NCBI RefSeq assembly: GCF_000346465.2
Contig: NC_034009.1
Coordinates: forward strand, 41,423,158-41,487,157
Source of the DNA: Prunus persica
Lineage: Eukaryota; Streptophyta; Magnoliopsida; Rosales; Rosaceae
Direction of reading: 5' to 3'
DNA: 64,000 nt
Part shown: in pieces, positions 1 to 10,661 of the stretch
Position numbering within the stretch: position 1 is the first letter of the stretch
Layout of the letters: every line of letters starts with the position of its first letter
Program-made: the position numbers and the translations under genes
The notes under the pieces: generated by a model
What the model saw: only the letters and a program-made list of their open reading frames with translations
Told to the model about the DNA's origin: nothing
Database searches by the model: none

Positions 1-465
1 CTGTCTCAATCGAAAAAATTCTTATGCGTGATGGCAGCACACTATTCTATGTGTCTGACATGTTGGTATGATGTTACTACGAATTCATTCAAATTATAAC
101 AGGCGAACACTCATTAATATTGTATGTCAAATTTGAGGTTTATCAAGTGTGAATATTTGTGAATATGTTATAATACTTTGAGTACATTTTTGCATTTTAC
201 GTATATCAGCATGTCACGAAAGTATATCAGCATGTCACGAAATGTTGCAATCGTGTAAGAAAATGTCTCACTCATGACAAGGTGTTCCACTTTTGTTTGT
301 AGGCTGTGGGTTGTAAGCACACACAACAAAACACAGACTTTAAATCTGGTACCTTGATGAGGACACATTGTACGGGAACACCACCTGATGCTGTGGTCTG
401 CAAAAGCCTCTCAGCGAATCGCCTGATCTGAGGGTGCAGGAGGGAAAGAGCGATGGAGATGTGGC

Positions 466-471
466 CACGTG
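466..471. promoter_or_regulatory. G-box (CACGTG) within a 10-bp palindrome
   Basis: The palindrome GCCACGTGGC lies in a locally G+C-richer stretch of about 420-620. This is the bZIP/bHLH-binding G-box core. No gene is visible immediately downstream inside the window, so a promoter role is only suggested. Confidence 0.25.
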
Positions 472-1897
472 GCAGAATTGGAATTGACTAAGACCGCTTC
501 GTTCCGTGGTTTGATAAGCACGGAACCATACGGAACGATACGTGGCATTTATTTAATACTTCAATTTTCTCTGTCTACGCGGCGCAACATATATGTTGCT
601 TCAAGGAGTGCTTTGGTGGGGGATGGAAGCATGCAGTGCAAGATGATGTAATTGCAATTAGCTAGTGTTTGTTTAGGTGAGGGCGCCTCCTTTGTCTTTT
701 CCCAATCATTTCCAAGAATATTAATTTATAGCTGAATGCCCATGAATAACGTAATTGAAAAGTTTGAATCGGGAGTCTGACAATATAACATGTTAAATTA
801 TATATGTGGTATATGATGAAAATTACTAATAACTCAGAATATTAATCTTAATTTAAAATCTACTATAGACTTATAGAAGTTAAAAGAAGAAAACTAAACT
901 TATGAAAAAGTTTAATAAGGAGAATTAAACAGTAGTTTAGCATTATAAAAAGTTTTCTTATACGAGCAAGAGTTGGGTATAAACGCATCTGCTTGTGACA
1001 AAACAATTTCCACAAATATCAGAAATGTTTTTCAAAAGCATGTATAAAAAAAAGTATATATCTTAAAAGGGAGCAAAAACTAAAAAGCGAGCAAGAGTAT
1101 CTTATCTTGGGTATAACTTTATCATACAAATAATAATTGAGTGCGTTTTTAAATAAAAGCAAAAATATCCAGAAACAATTCCAGATGAAGGATTTTTTAT
1201 TTTTATTTTTATAAAATTTTAATGATAAAAAGTTTAGGGGGGAGATTGGCTACTCTTATCACCAACGCCAGAGCATACCTACAACTTCGAGTCGGAAATA
1301 AATGATAATTTGGATAAGGCGGCATTAACGATTTTTTTAATTTTAAAAAAGTATTTTTTATATATGCATTTTACTTTTTCATTCTCAGTTAGGTTACCTG
1401 CCAATCGTGGAAAACGATTGAATTATTTTATAATTATATAAAATGTAAAATTAGAACAAATAATTGTTCCATCTCCACTATATGCATAATGCATTGCAAG
1501 TGAAAGATACCTACTCCTCCCTTTATTTGATATGGCACTGTGAAAAGAGTAAGAAGATCAAGAGGAACACAAAAATAAGATGAACTAGTTCTATTATTTA
1601 TAAATTAAAAAAAAAAGAAAAAAAAAAAAAGGAGCCAGCTGCCTCCACGCAATGAAGACAAATTCTAGCACCAATTCCCACCTTCACATGATGTCTTTTC
1701 ATCTTTTGCAACTCAATGCTTTGGCAAATGAGGGTGGCTTGTATGCTGTAAAAGTGATATTTACAACTTTACACGTATAAATGGGTGTTCATATTCTCTT
1801 GTAAACTTAGCTTGATATGATATGTTAACTATCGGCTCACTACCACCATCAACACTGACATAGTCCGGTATGTGTTAGAATAAAAAGACATTAATGT

Positions 1898-2000
1898 TAT
1901 TAATAATAGAACTACTCATTATATGTTATATTTAATGTTATATTTAATAATAAAACTACTCATTATATGTTATTAATAATAGAACTACTCATTATATGAC
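1898..2000. repeat. triplicated short repeat
   Basis: Three near-identical copies of a unit reading 'taataata(g/a)aactactcattatatg' occur in succession, with a partly duplicated 'gttatatttaat' spacer between the first two. The copies differ by one or two bases. This looks like a local slippage or duplication product; no coding content. Confidence 0.6.
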
Positions 2001-2440
2001 TTTCCGTACATCCCTTAACAGCCTACTATTTAAAATTATATGCATGACATCCGTTCAAGTTATATCACATTCCATTGTCAAATTATTCTATATGAAATTG
2101 ATTTTATACTCATGGAACTATAATTAAACCACTATTTTCCCATGTGATTCTATAGATAAGTTGGGTAAACGACCGAAAGGCGCTCTTTTGATGAGTCATA
2201 AACATGATCTAAAGCTAGCATGTGTATAATAATGTTACCTAAAGATGATTACTAGGTCACAAATTAAAAGCCAATCAATTGCGTATAGTAATTTGTCATG
2301 TTGCTTTCTTTTGTTCCACATAATATAAGCAAGTTTGGATATCTATATACCATATGGCTAGAGAATAGTGTCCCTGCGCCAAGTCGCAGGTGAGATAATT
2401 TTCTTGCATAGAATAAGCATGGTTAGCTATTAATTATGAA

Positions 2441-2617
2441 CTCGTTTGGGGGTGATTCTGTTTATGGTTTTCCCGTATCACTTTAAGTTATTTTAAGTGA
2501 TTCTAGAGAGAATAACCTCCCATGTGCTTCTCCATAAAATCAGTTAAAGTGATTACGTAAGGAAATGATTCTCCATATAAGTAATTATTGGTTTGTCTAA
2601 AGTCACACTCAAACGAG
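2441..2617. mobile_element. small TIR element (MITE), ~177 bp
   Basis: The left end CTCGTTTGGGGGTGA is matched by the reverse complement of the right end (CTCGTTTGAGTGTGA), giving ~15-bp terminal inverted repeats around a short noncoding core. The size and lack of coding potential fit a MITE. A clear target-site duplication was not resolved, so the superfamily is left open. Confidence 0.5.
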
Positions 2618-3274
2618 CCTTATAAGTACTCTTCTTATCAACAAATTTACTTCTGATGGGTTTATAAAACCAAAACCAACATTAACCAAACGATCACCTT
2701 TTAGTCTTGCTCTCTGATAAAGCATAGCTTTGGTAGTAGGGCATATGTAAACGTTGGCAAATAGAAGACAATATTTATCAATGTACGTATATGCAAAGTA
2801 TTTGGTTGGAGGACAACGAAACAGAAAAACAGCCACTTTTTTTCAAGTACTTTCTCACCTAGCTAGTCACAACACACATGAAAATTATTCTTTCTTTATT
2901 TATTTTTGATAAATTGCTATTTTATCTTTAAAAAGTTTAGCTCAAATACTTTTGTACTTTTGCACTCAAGCAGCGCATGGTGCTTGGCCATGACACCATG
3001 CCTCTCAGGATGAGAGGCTCTATAATGGGTGTGACTTGGCTTTTGTTGACGTGATAGACTCCGTAGTCTAGGGTTGTGGTATCCAACTCCCTGAGAGGGA
3101 CAACCATTGTTCGGTCATTGTCCATAGCTAAAGAGAGATCATTGAGAGGGTGGAACAATGTTTTTATATTATAATGTTCTTGTTCTTTTAATTTACTTTT
3201 TGAGGGAAGGATAAAGTTGAATTTTAAGTTTCACTATATCGTAAATAAGGTATAAAGAAAAATAGGTTATACTT

Positions 3275-3682
3275 TTTTTGCGACTGGGTTTTGCACGAAA
3301 ATTCAATTTGGTCGATGAGAAATTTTTTTAGTGAAATTAGTCGTTATGTTTCCCAAAGTTTATAATTTATAGAAATTTCGTCATCTTCCTCTAACTCAAT
3401 GAGTTAGGGTATATTTGTGCTATATGGTTTAACTCACAATTTCGATTTCAACCCAAGATTTCTCCCAATTTGTTAAACCCTAATAGCACAATATATCGTA
3501 ACTCGTTGAGTTAGAGGAAGAAGACTGAAGGTGCTTCCTATAATTAAAAAAAATTGCACTTAATTAAAGATAATGAAATATTTATAAATTGTAAACTTAG
3601 GAAAACACGATAACCAATTTCACTACTATAAAAAAATATTCAGTGAACAAATTGAATTTTCATGTAAAACTCAAGATAAAGC
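3275..3682. mobile_element. foldback-type MITE with long inverted arms
   Basis: Two arms of about 150-200 bp are imperfect reverse complements: left ~3281-3432, right ~3473-3682, around a ~40-bp loop. Shared landmarks include 'gaaaattcaattt', 'gtgaaattagtcgtta/ggttatcgt', 'cttcctctaactcaa(t/c)gagtta' and 'tgctat..ggttta'. The right arm carries a small insertion. There is no coding capacity. Long terminal inverted repeats with almost no core fit a foldback or Mutator-like MITE. The ends are approximate because no target duplication was identified. Confidence 0.6.
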
Positions 3683-3704
3683 AAGGCGTACTACGAAAAC
3701 TAAA

Positions 3705-3727
3705 TCCTATCCTATCCTATCCTATCC
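3705..3727. repeat. (TCCTA)n pentanucleotide run
   Basis: About four and a half copies of TCCTA in tandem immediately to the right of the foldback element. Confidence 0.75.
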
Positions 3728-4039
3728 CGTTTGTTGTTCTTGAAAGAGTTGAGATTTTAACTTAATTTTCTTGGTAACGTCTACGGTACACCTGTGTACC
3801 GATACACCATCTGTTTTAATGACACATGCTAATTGAGTTTTTTTTTTTTAATAATAAAAAATTACCGGCTACAGTAGATTAAGGTACTGGGGGATTTTAA
3901 CGTTAACTAGAACATATTCAGCATTTTTTGACAATTAGAATGAAATTAGTACCTATCGATTTGCGAGTCAGACATTACCTGGAACATGTTCAACATTTTT
4001 TGAAAACTTGGTATATTCTAGATCCTTATGTCAGTCAAA

Positions 4040-4858
4040 GGGTGGATTACTTCCAAACATTGCAATATTAATTATTGTTCTAGTAAACTCATGTGTTTAC
4101 TTGAAATAGGATTCCATTTATATTTTTAAAGTCTACCTTTTCAATTCATCGTAATTGCGATCATTAGAAGTATAACTCGAGGATTGTCATATTATCAATT
4201 GAGGTAAAACCATATGCATAAACATGTAAATGCGGACATAAATTTTATAATTTATAAGATTTAGGATATAGTTTACAACGTTATGGTATTACCTTAGTTC
4301 CCTAACTTTGTAATATTAGTCCTTATTGTAGTAAATACAGGTGTTTCTTTGAAATAGGACCCCGTTTACATTGTTAACGTTCACCAATTCCAATTACTAG
4401 TAATGGGATCCTTACAAGCATAAATAGAGAATTACAATAGTATGGATTAGGGCTGACCATGATATGATAAACCATATGCATAAACATGTAAATACGGACA
4501 TAAAAATCTTGTAATTTATAAGATTTAAGATATAGTTTACAACGTCATGGTACCTTAATTCCCCAATATTGTAATATTAGTACTTATTGTAGTAAACACA
4601 TATGTTTACTTGAAATAGGACCCTATTTACATTTTTAATATTCATCAATGCATTGTAATTGGATCCTTACAAGCACACACAAGGAATTACAATAGCATTG
4701 ATTTGTGCTAACCATGATATGGTAAACCATATGCATAAACATATAAATGGGCACATAAATCTTGTAATTTATAATATTTAGGATCTAATTAACAACGTAA
4801 TGGTACCCTATTGTTCCCAACATTGTAATATTAGTCTTATTGTTGTAAAATCTTGTAA
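4040..4858. repeat. tandem array of a ~255-262 bp unit, ~3 copies
   Basis: The landmark 'catatgcataaacat' recurs at 4211, 4473 and 4728, and 'ttg(c/t)aatatta' followed by 'gtaaa(c/t)..g(a)tgttt..cttgaaatagga' recurs near 4056, 4309 and 4570. Period is therefore about 255-262 bp, with an incomplete copy at each side. Copies are diverged by base changes and small indels. The array is A+T-rich and noncoding. A related, shorter duplication ('gaacat(a/g)ttcarcattttttga') lies just upstream at ~3911 and ~3980. Confidence 0.75.
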
Positions 4859-5477
4859 TAATAATCGCCCATTTGATAGCCAGTAATTGACCAAAAGGTA
4901 GCCAGCGATTGCCACCTCGATAACCGGTAATTATAGTCTTAAAATACAATTGATTCTCGTATCCGATCAAGCGTATCAAGTTTGGCAATAGAAAAAAAAA
5001 ATTAGATAAACTTGTGGATCTAAGTGATCAGTGGCGGACCCACAGAGGTGTAAAGAGGTGCAGTTGCACCTCCCATCGTAGGAAAATGCCATGGAAATTG
5101 GCCATTTGCTCGTGACAAGAAACTGTCTGATAAAATGCCTCAAAGAGGTTGTGTTTTTGTTATCTGCGCTTTATGCGCATATAAATTTTTTTGCATATAA
5201 ATTTTTTTAAGTCCTGGTTAAAACAACGTCGTTTTGAACCATGACATGAATAAAAAAGAAAAAGAAGAGACATGCGCATCGAAGAAGTCTTCAGCCATGG
5301 AAGCACAAGCACAACTTCATTGTCTCGAAACCAAGTATATGTACAGCAAGGTCGGCCCTTGGTCAGGGCAACTAAGGCCACCGTTCAGGGCCCACAATTG
5401 AGAGGGGCACAAAAAAAAGATACTAGTGCATACATATATATATATATTTGCAAAAACATAAAATAAAAATTAAAGAA

Positions 5478-5650
5478 TAATGCTACTCTTACCACACTCA
5501 CATATCACCTTATATGGCAGATGATGTGGATCGTCACATCAATTAAAATTAATTTAACATTTTTTTCTTTTATGATTTATTGACATTGATGTTGTTGTCC
5601 ACTTCATCTGCCACATAAGGTGGTATACAAATGTAGTAAGAGTAGCATTA
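5478..5650. mobile_element. 173-bp MITE inside the inner hAT
   Basis: The ends TAATGCTACTCTTAC and GTAAGAGTAGCATTA are perfect 15-bp inverted repeats. Pairing continues imperfectly through 'cacctta..tggcagatga' and its complement 'tcatctgccacataaggtg', so the whole element can fold. Noncoding. The target duplication is unclear (possibly TA or within the palindrome). Confidence 0.75.
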
Positions 5651-5755
5651 CTCAAAATTAAAAGTCCTTATAAAAAAATAAAAAATTAGAAGTAAAGGGC
5701 CATGCATGATATTTATTGAGAGTCTTACTTGGTAGTATAAAACAATAATAAATAA

Positions 5756-6995
5756 GAGTGCTGCTAAACAAATCCTAAAATTAATTGAGTACACCATACT
5801 ATCAAATTATTTATTGAATTACTCATTTACCCCAATATAAAATGACCAAAAAGGATATATTGAATTATGAAACAAATATGATTTTAATAAGTACACCATA
5901 CTCACCATATTCAACCCTAGTTATTATTATGACAAGTCTAATTACAGTAATGTTGATCATTTAGTCAGCGACAGATACATTCGGAATTTCATATCTGCTG
6001 ACACTTTTTTCGTTAGGGATAGTAATAGGGACGGCTATTCCATATATTTTGATATTGAAAATATTTATTATTATTATTATTATTATTTTACCAAAAGGAT
6101 ATCTACTTTTCTTCTCCTTCTTCTTTAAAAATTTCAGAGTTCACAAAACCCTAAAACCACATTTTTATTTATTTTATCCCTTCGCCTTTTTTTTTTTTCT
6201 ACTCTCAACTTGTAGAAATCATTTTATTCTCAATCTCATTATAATTTATAAGCCAGTTAGCTAAAACTCCTATTATTTTTTCTATAATTTTCAATTGATA
6301 GAGTAAAATAGAGGTGTTAGCTGGATTTGAAATGAAAAGAAGAAAATATGGAAGACAAAAGAATACACGATATTTGCAGTTCCTTATGGTTATGTTTGTT
6401 AGGGCAATAATTTGAAATGAGCAACACTTCAAATAATAATAAGAATAATAAAAACAACCAAGCCTCCTCCAACACCTACACCGATGCCATCATGCAAGTA
6501 TATGCAGGACGGATTATTAATTACGTTGTGAACCAGTCAGATTGGTGATCATTTGATAGGAAATAGAAGGTTTTTTTTTTTCCTTTTTCTGGCTAAAATT
6601 GGCATCGTTGAGTTTCATACTTGGGATTCCTTGAATCTATTTTTGAAGAAGAAGATAACTAACGACGTTAGCTTTTGTCTGTTTGGCAAAAATGTATTTT
6701 TATTTTCTATTCACTACCATATATGGCGTGGCAGTTGTTTTCACCATTGGATTGTATTATATTTGATGTGGCAGCTTTATATTAAAAGTCAAGCAGATCT
6801 TAGCAGACAAAATCCAAGCATATGATTCAGATCCATTAAGGTGTTGTGTGATATAGTGTATTAGGGTGTACTAAGGGTATTTTTGGTAGTTAAATAGGGT
6901 GTACTTAGTTAATTTTACATTTTGATTAAAATATTAAGGTGTACTTAGATCATAGGGTGTACTCAATTAATTTTAGGGTTAGTTTAGCAGCACTC
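5756..6995. mobile_element. 1.24-kb TIR element with 40-bp near-perfect inverted repeats, inside the inner hAT
   Basis: The first 40 bases (beginning GAGTGCTGCTAAAC) match the reverse complement of the last 40 at 38 positions. The element is flanked by a perfect 8-bp duplication, ataaataa (5748-5755 and 6996-7003). The motif 'gtgtact(t/c)a' is repeated several times near the right end. No recognisable transposase frame was found, so it is non-autonomous. High TIR identity suggests it is the youngest layer of this nest. The 8-bp duplication suggests hAT; the superfamily is not proven. Confidence 0.8.
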
Positions 6996-7121
6996 ATAAA
7001 TAAAGACACACGTATGCAAACAAATCTAGAAGCAAAAGGACTCTACACTATTATTTTCCCAAGAACCAGACAGTGATTCTTGAAATCGATTGAATTTTAT
7101 TTATGGTCTCTTCGAAACTGA

Positions 7122-7400
7122 GTGCGAAAACAAAGCCTTTTTGAGTTGGAAACTGATTGTTCTCTCCGAAATTTGGAGCACCAGCACCAGAGCGCAACAT
7201 ACAAGACCCAAAATACATGTTTTATTGTTCTTTCTAAATTAAAATTATTAAGATCTTATTTGCGGACCATCATGACTCAAGATAGACTAAATGGACTAGC
7301 AATATTATGTATTGAAAGAGATGTTGAAAAACATTAAATATGATAATATAATTGATGATTTTGCTTCTAAAACTGCAACAAGAAGACATTTTAAATGTTT
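7122..7400 (+). pseudogene. hAT transposase C-terminal (dimerisation) remnant
   Basis: The frame at 7122-7337 ends in a segment containing LKLLRSYLRTIM and RLNGLAILCIERD. A +1-shifted frame continues with KYDNIIDDFASK. This pattern is the conserved C-terminal dimerisation region of ZMYM1/TTF-type hAT transposases as I recall it. The stop at 7335-7337 and the frame change show it is dead. It lies within the inner hAT between the 1.24-kb insertion and the right terminus, as expected for a transposase 3' end. Confidence 0.65.
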
Positions 7401-8488
7401 TTTGTGATTAAGATTTCATTGCTATTTTTATTTTGTAAGTACACGTGAAAGTGAAGCATGGGGACACATGCAAGTTAATTTGTTGTTGAATGTAATGTTT
7501 TCAATCGGATACTCTTTTTCCTTCGTTTAAGGTTTTGTTCCCATTGAGTTTTCCTCAAACAAATTTTTAATGAGGCCCAAAATGTTATATATTATTGGTT
7601 TTTGTACTCTTATAATTTTAATAAAATTTATTATTTGATAAAAAATTATAATTATAATTATTTATTTATTTATAATGGACACATTCTTAGACTTTTGGCC
7701 CTGAGCCTTAAATCACCCAGGGCCGGCCCTGATGTACATATAGATTAGATATATAGATCTTGTTCATGTTCCTATCGTCAATTTGAATCCTGGTCAACTA
7801 TATCAAGATTTATCTCTTCGCAATGCAAGGTATGGTTTTTTCTTCTTCTCAGTTTCGTTTCTTCTGGTTTTTATAATAATAATAATAATATTTTTTTCCT
7901 AATTTGTTTGTTTAATTATGGGTTATAATTGATTAGCCAACTTAAGAGAGAGAAAGAAAAGTATTGTTGTGAGTTGTCATATTCAGTTTTACTAATCTGA
8001 TTAGCCAATATTTTCTGGTGTCATAGCTATATCATATATAAGTTCAAAAATAGAAAAACCAGGAACAATTCACAAGTCACAAGACTTCATTAATTTCCGC
8101 TGCAAGTTTCATGTTGTTGTTGGTAATTAAACTGGATCTATTATGCTAATTGAGATTAATGAGGTCTTCTTCCTTGCTAAGCAACAATGTTGAATCATTG
8201 ATATGAATGATTGAAGGGGCTAATTAGTGTTGTTGTCCACATACATATGATATATGGACTCACTCTCATGTTGGAAAAGAGAAAACATGATTGTCTTTTT
8301 TTGTTTAATTGATAATTTGATATGCATTTTGATTAATTGATATTGATTTTGGTTATTAATTGACGATTTAATATGAATTTTGGTAGCCTAATTGTATAAT
8401 TGGTATGGAATTTTTTGTTGTTGAGCTTTTAATCTTTTACATATCGCCCATTCTCTGAAAAATTCATAGATCTGCCACTCCAAGTGAT

Positions 8489-10661
8489 GAAAAGAAGGGG
8501 AAAAAAACAGTTATGGATGCCAAAGCTTCGTAATTATTAAATTGTTTAGCAATGCAATTGCATTTCCGTATGCAATGATCTATATCCTTTGGTGCATCCA
8601 ATTTTCTTGAGGAAGTCTAGGTAATTGGGCTCAATTATATGCCAGTTCTTGCGGCCTAACCTGGCTAACTTTGTGGATCTGCCCCTTCTGCGTTTCATTT
8701 TATAGGACCAAGCAATATGAGATTTGGGGCTTGGGAGACTAGTTTATTATAAATCCAGTCTCTTAAACGAGCTTCAAGCCTTCATCTTTTTCCAAACTTT
8801 TTATTATTCATTCCATGCTATATCTTCTAACCCATAGGGCGTTAATTCGAGATTACGCTTTTCATTTCACAACGTCCTATCAGAAAATAAAAATGTTGCA
8901 ATGGGCCCAATTCTTGCAAAACAGCTCGCTTGAAGTTCCATAATGTCCTTTCTTTCCATTCTTGCAAAACAGCTTGAGCGGATCTGGTCAAGAATGTTGG
9001 CTCCAGCGGATTAGAAAAATGGCCAGATGTTGGTGTAGCTTCTTTTGTAGGCTATGTGACTTTTGGATGTGGGCTAATATCAACCACTCATCGGTGCCTT
9101 CTCCAATACACTTGCTTTGAACCTTATATGGAGAGAGTGATATTGGAGTCAAGTGTGGCCGTCATATCTACAAGAGAGAAAAGCTCTCTTTTGAGTTGGG
9201 AAAGGAAGAGATCAGGGCTCTTTGCTTATGCTCCTAGTGTGGTGGTGCACCATATTTAGAAGAGAAATAAAGGAAGGGCAATCACCTATTTGAAGAGGAA
9301 TCTCGTATCTGACCTTGGTGGGTTGCATCCTTTGTGGGAGAGTGAGGTAAGCTTCTCTTTGTCTACACAGTATGTTGAGAGAGAATAATCAATTTGTGAG
9401 AAATCAAGGCTCTTTGTATTAGTGTATAGGTTGATGCAACTTTGTGTAAGAGTCTCTCTTCTTTGGCATCAGCTATATTTCTGGGTTGGTTCTCCTTTTT
9501 TGTTCCTTGTGTTTGTAACTTCTATGTAATAGCTCTCTTTGTATCTCTTTTCTCTGTGAGTAAGAATTTGAGATTTGTTCTTGGCTCATATGTATCTGTA
9601 TTATGAGTGTGAGTGATATGGTGTATTTGGGATTTGGGTTGTGAGAGTTGAACTACGAAATCTCATGTTGTGGTGAGAGCGTTAACTCCTCTGTAATCTT
9701 ATGTACCTTTGTGTGTTGTTTGGTTTATCTGCATATGCCTTATCTTGTCTTTGTTATTTTATCGATATCATATTGGCTGACTTGAAACGCTTCCGCGTGC
9801 ACAACAATTAGAATGTCAGCATTCACTCCAAAATCAATTGACAATAGATTGAGAGATCCAAGATCTTTTAAATACTAAGACAAAGATTCCACCATTCGAT
9901 GTAAAATACTCTCAACAGCTGCCACACCATCCAACACAACTGCAACCATATGCAGGATTTTTACAAAAAAAAAAAACTTTAGCCTTTTGTAACGAAAAAC
10001 AAATGCATACGTATGACCACGCAAAGCAATCATTTTGTTTTTCTTCACCAAAATGTGAGCCAAAACAAGCTTTCTTAATTAATTAAGCGGGAATATAGTC
10101 CTATACTTTCATGTAAACAGATCAGAAAGCAAGGAAATTATCGTTTACTTCTTTCCCTTTAAAATTCAAATCCAAGTTTCCAGGTATTTGATTCTCTCCT
10201 TCATCTTCTGCAGCCAATATTCTTATATATTATTCGGCCGTATATATATATATATATATATATAGTGATGTGAAGTAAAATTCTAAGCAATCCCATTTAC
10301 ACACACCTGAAAAATACTCTGGAATATTCAAGGGTTTTGGTTTTCACTTTTCAGATATCATTGCAAATTGTTCGATTAAAACATAAACAAACATAATTAG
10401 CTAGAATTATTAAAATTATTACACTGATCACTTCATACACTCTCAAGGTGCATGGGATCAAAAAGTCAAAATTTAATACATGCATGTAGTTAAATGCAAC
10501 CTGACATAACTAAGGAAGGTTCCAAGAAAGATTAATTTGGGACATAATCTTTCGTGAAACTTTTGCTATTCTCGAATCAGAACATCGACAAATACATATC
10601 AATCTTCATGATTAATTGTTCCTTAATTTAGTTTAGGGATCTTGAAAATGAAATCTTGTGA
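8489..10661. other. intergenic; transposon-like tract at ~8930-9770, (TA)n at ~10242-10263
   Basis: No gene recognised. About 9000-9770 is unusually G+T-rich on the plus strand, with repeated 'gctctcttt', 'gagagaata' and 'tttgtgtaag' motifs reminiscent of a retrotransposon LTR or a decayed noncoding transcript, but no terminal repeats, primer-binding site or target duplication could be fixed. A ~20-bp motif 'attcttgcaaaacagct' is duplicated at ~8911 and ~8960. Confidence 0.4.

Larger units (their letters stand above)
1..2440. other. intergenic, no gene recognised
   Basis: A+T-rich DNA with no open frame resembling a known family on either strand. Short open frames are without homology that I recognise. 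It contains a G-box at 466-471 and a short triplicated motif at 1898-2000. Long poly(A)/(AG) runs occur around 1600-1635. It may include the regulatory flank of a gene lying to the left of the window. Confidence 0.6.
5347..7731 (+). mobile_element. inner hAT transposon (ZMYM/TTF-type family), 2.39 kb, nested in the outer hAT
   Basis: The left terminus CAAGGTCGGCCCTTGG pairs with the reverse complement of the right terminus, CAGGGCCGGCCCTGGG (13 of 16 matching). Flanking 8-bp duplications are atgtacag (5339-5346) and atgtacat (7732-7739). The subterminal 'cagggccc/ggccctgag' motifs are inverted as well. A decayed hAT transposase C-terminus is present at 7122-7400, giving plus-strand orientation. 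The element carries two further insertions (5478-5650 and 5756-6995), so little of the transposase gene remains. Confidence 0.8.
5029..8480. mobile_element. outer hAT-type DNA transposon, ~3.45 kb, interrupted by nested insertions
   Basis: The left end starts CAGTGGCGGACCC and the right end is TCTGCCACTC, the reverse complement of the left terminus apart from two bases. The flanks show an 8-bp target duplication, taagtgat (5021-5028) and caagtgat (8481-8488), 7 of 8 matching. CAGTGGCGGA-like ends with 8-bp duplications are characteristic of plant hAT elements. Most of the interior is another element (5347-7731). The residual outer sequence (5029-5338 and 7740-8480) has no intact transposase frame. 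Confidence 0.75.

Noticed and set aside
4040..4858. Possible CRISPR-like array
   Set aside because: The units are ~258 bp direct tandem repeats without short conserved repeats and unique spacers, and the genome is a plant nuclear one.
8930..9770. Solo LTR of a Copia element
   Set aside because: Composition is suggestive, but no TG...CA ends with a 5-bp target duplication could be located, so it is left as unclassified intergenic sequence.
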